This document shows positions 63,659 to 64,000 of a DNA stretch of 64,000 nucleotides, one piece after another; position 1 is the first letter of the stretch; each line of letters starts with the position of its first letter. Position numbers and translations under genes: made by a program. Below the pieces are notes generated by a model. It worked only from the letters and a program-made list of their open reading frames with translations. It did not search any database and was not told where the DNA came from. The stretch is from NCBI RefSeq assembly GCF_018138715.1, contig NZ_JAGSHX010000006.1:744001-808000 (forward strand). The letters run 5' to 3'. The stretch is from Streptomyces asiaticus (lineage in GTDB: Bacteria; Actinomycetota; Actinomycetes; Streptomycetales; Streptomycetaceae).

Positions 63659-64000
63659 CGCGCACCGCCGATCAGGGTGCGGGCCAGACGGGCAATCGCC
63701 GCATCCAGCGACGGCGGCACCTCGTTGCCCAACACCAGCGCCATCTCACGCTCATCCAGAGCGGACGCCAGCTCCGTGCGGGCCTTCTGCTCCCGCTCAT
63801 AGCGGAGTCGGGCATCACGGTCGTTCTGCCGGGCAGCCCAGTACGTGTACAGCAGCTCGTTCCACGCGTCGCCACGCTCGGCTTCCGGCAGCGACTCGTA
63901 GGCCAGCCGGCCGATGTCCTCCGGGGTGAAACCCTCCGGGCGGTCCGCCAGCAGCGTGTCCTCAGCCGCGTCGAACATCGCGGCCAGCGGGGAGACACGG
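63655..64000 (-). CDS. Hypothetical early protein, probably incomplete at the right edge
   Basis: An ATG at 63978 gives 107 residues (MFDAAEDTLLADRPEGFTP, YTYWAARQNDRDARLRYER), but the frame is open to the edge and no ribosome-binding site precedes that ATG, so the true start may lie outside. The sequence is acidic, helical and Ala-rich. It overlaps the next gene by 4 bases. Confidence 0.55.
   Translation of the reverse strand, partial: RVSPLAAMFDAAEDTLLADRPEGFTPEDIGRLAYESLPEAERGDAWNELLYTYWAARQNDRDARLRYEREQKARTELASALDEREMALVLGNEVPPSLDAAIARLARTLIGGAR

Overview
The window is high-GC actinobacterial DNA, almost certainly from a Streptomyces temperate siphovirus, prophage or phage-plasmid. The signs are frequent GTG starts, genes packed with 1-4 base stop/start overlaps (ATGA, GTGA, TGATG), and protein families typical of Streptomyces phages and conjugative elements. 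Nearly all genes read leftward (minus strand). Six small plus-strand genes sit in the middle as regulators or accessory cargo.

Bases 1-19,400 are an HK97-type head and tail operon, read right to left: terS, terL, portal, prohead protease, major capsid protein, a methyltransferase and a glycosyltransferase inserted among the head genes, head-tail connectors, major tail protein, the tail assembly chaperone pair (canonical -1 slippery site GGGAAAC at 8887-8893), a 1,556-residue tape measure protein with a lytic-transglycosylase-like domain, and tail-tip proteins running off the left edge. An HNH nuclease gene lies next to terS, and an unusually AT-tracted gap between them (19,397-19,551) is the best cos candidate.

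Bases 19,550-26,150 hold small accessory genes: a MerR-type DNA-binding protein, zinc ribbon proteins, a DUF4236-like protein, a DUF6197-like protein and a Nudix hydrolase. Bases 25,500-33,800 look like the transfer and control block of a Streptomyces conjugative plasmid or AICE: an FtsK/TraB-like DNA translocase with a C-terminal winged helix, an SpdB-like membrane protein, a repeat cluster at the 3' end of the translocase gene that could be clt, an excisionase-type protein, and a GntR/UTRA repressor. Copies of the palindrome GCTCTAGAGC lie upstream of the excisionase, the repressor and an endonuclease VII-like gene.

Bases 33,900-43,050 carry cargo: a lipoprotein, a probable RelE/ParE-type toxin-antitoxin pair, a tRNA-3'-end-like element, a divergent control region with three GGCCAAC/GTTGGCC operators, and many small proteins. 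Bases 43,100-46,000 form a DNA-modification block: a DpdA-like TGT paralogue, a YhhQ-type queuosine-precursor transporter and a C5-cytosine methyltransferase. Bases 46,000-49,300 are the replication block: DnaB helicase, a DnaC-like loader and a winged-helix initiator whose gene contains iterons and an AT-rich stretch, as in lambda gene O. Bases 49,400-64,000 carry an orphan Phd-type antitoxin, an HNH-SF2 helicase fusion, a SLOG protein, a recombination pair (annealing-type protein plus PD-(D/E)XK exonuclease), a DUF5131 (Gp37/Gp68) protein and a long chain of small early genes.

Together these describe an element that can replicate itself, recombine, modify its DNA, package into a siphovirus capsid and possibly move by Streptomyces-type conjugation. 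No integrase, lysis gene or complete tRNA gene was found. Integrase and lysis genes may lie outside the window. All functional assignments come from reading motifs by eye; no database search was run.
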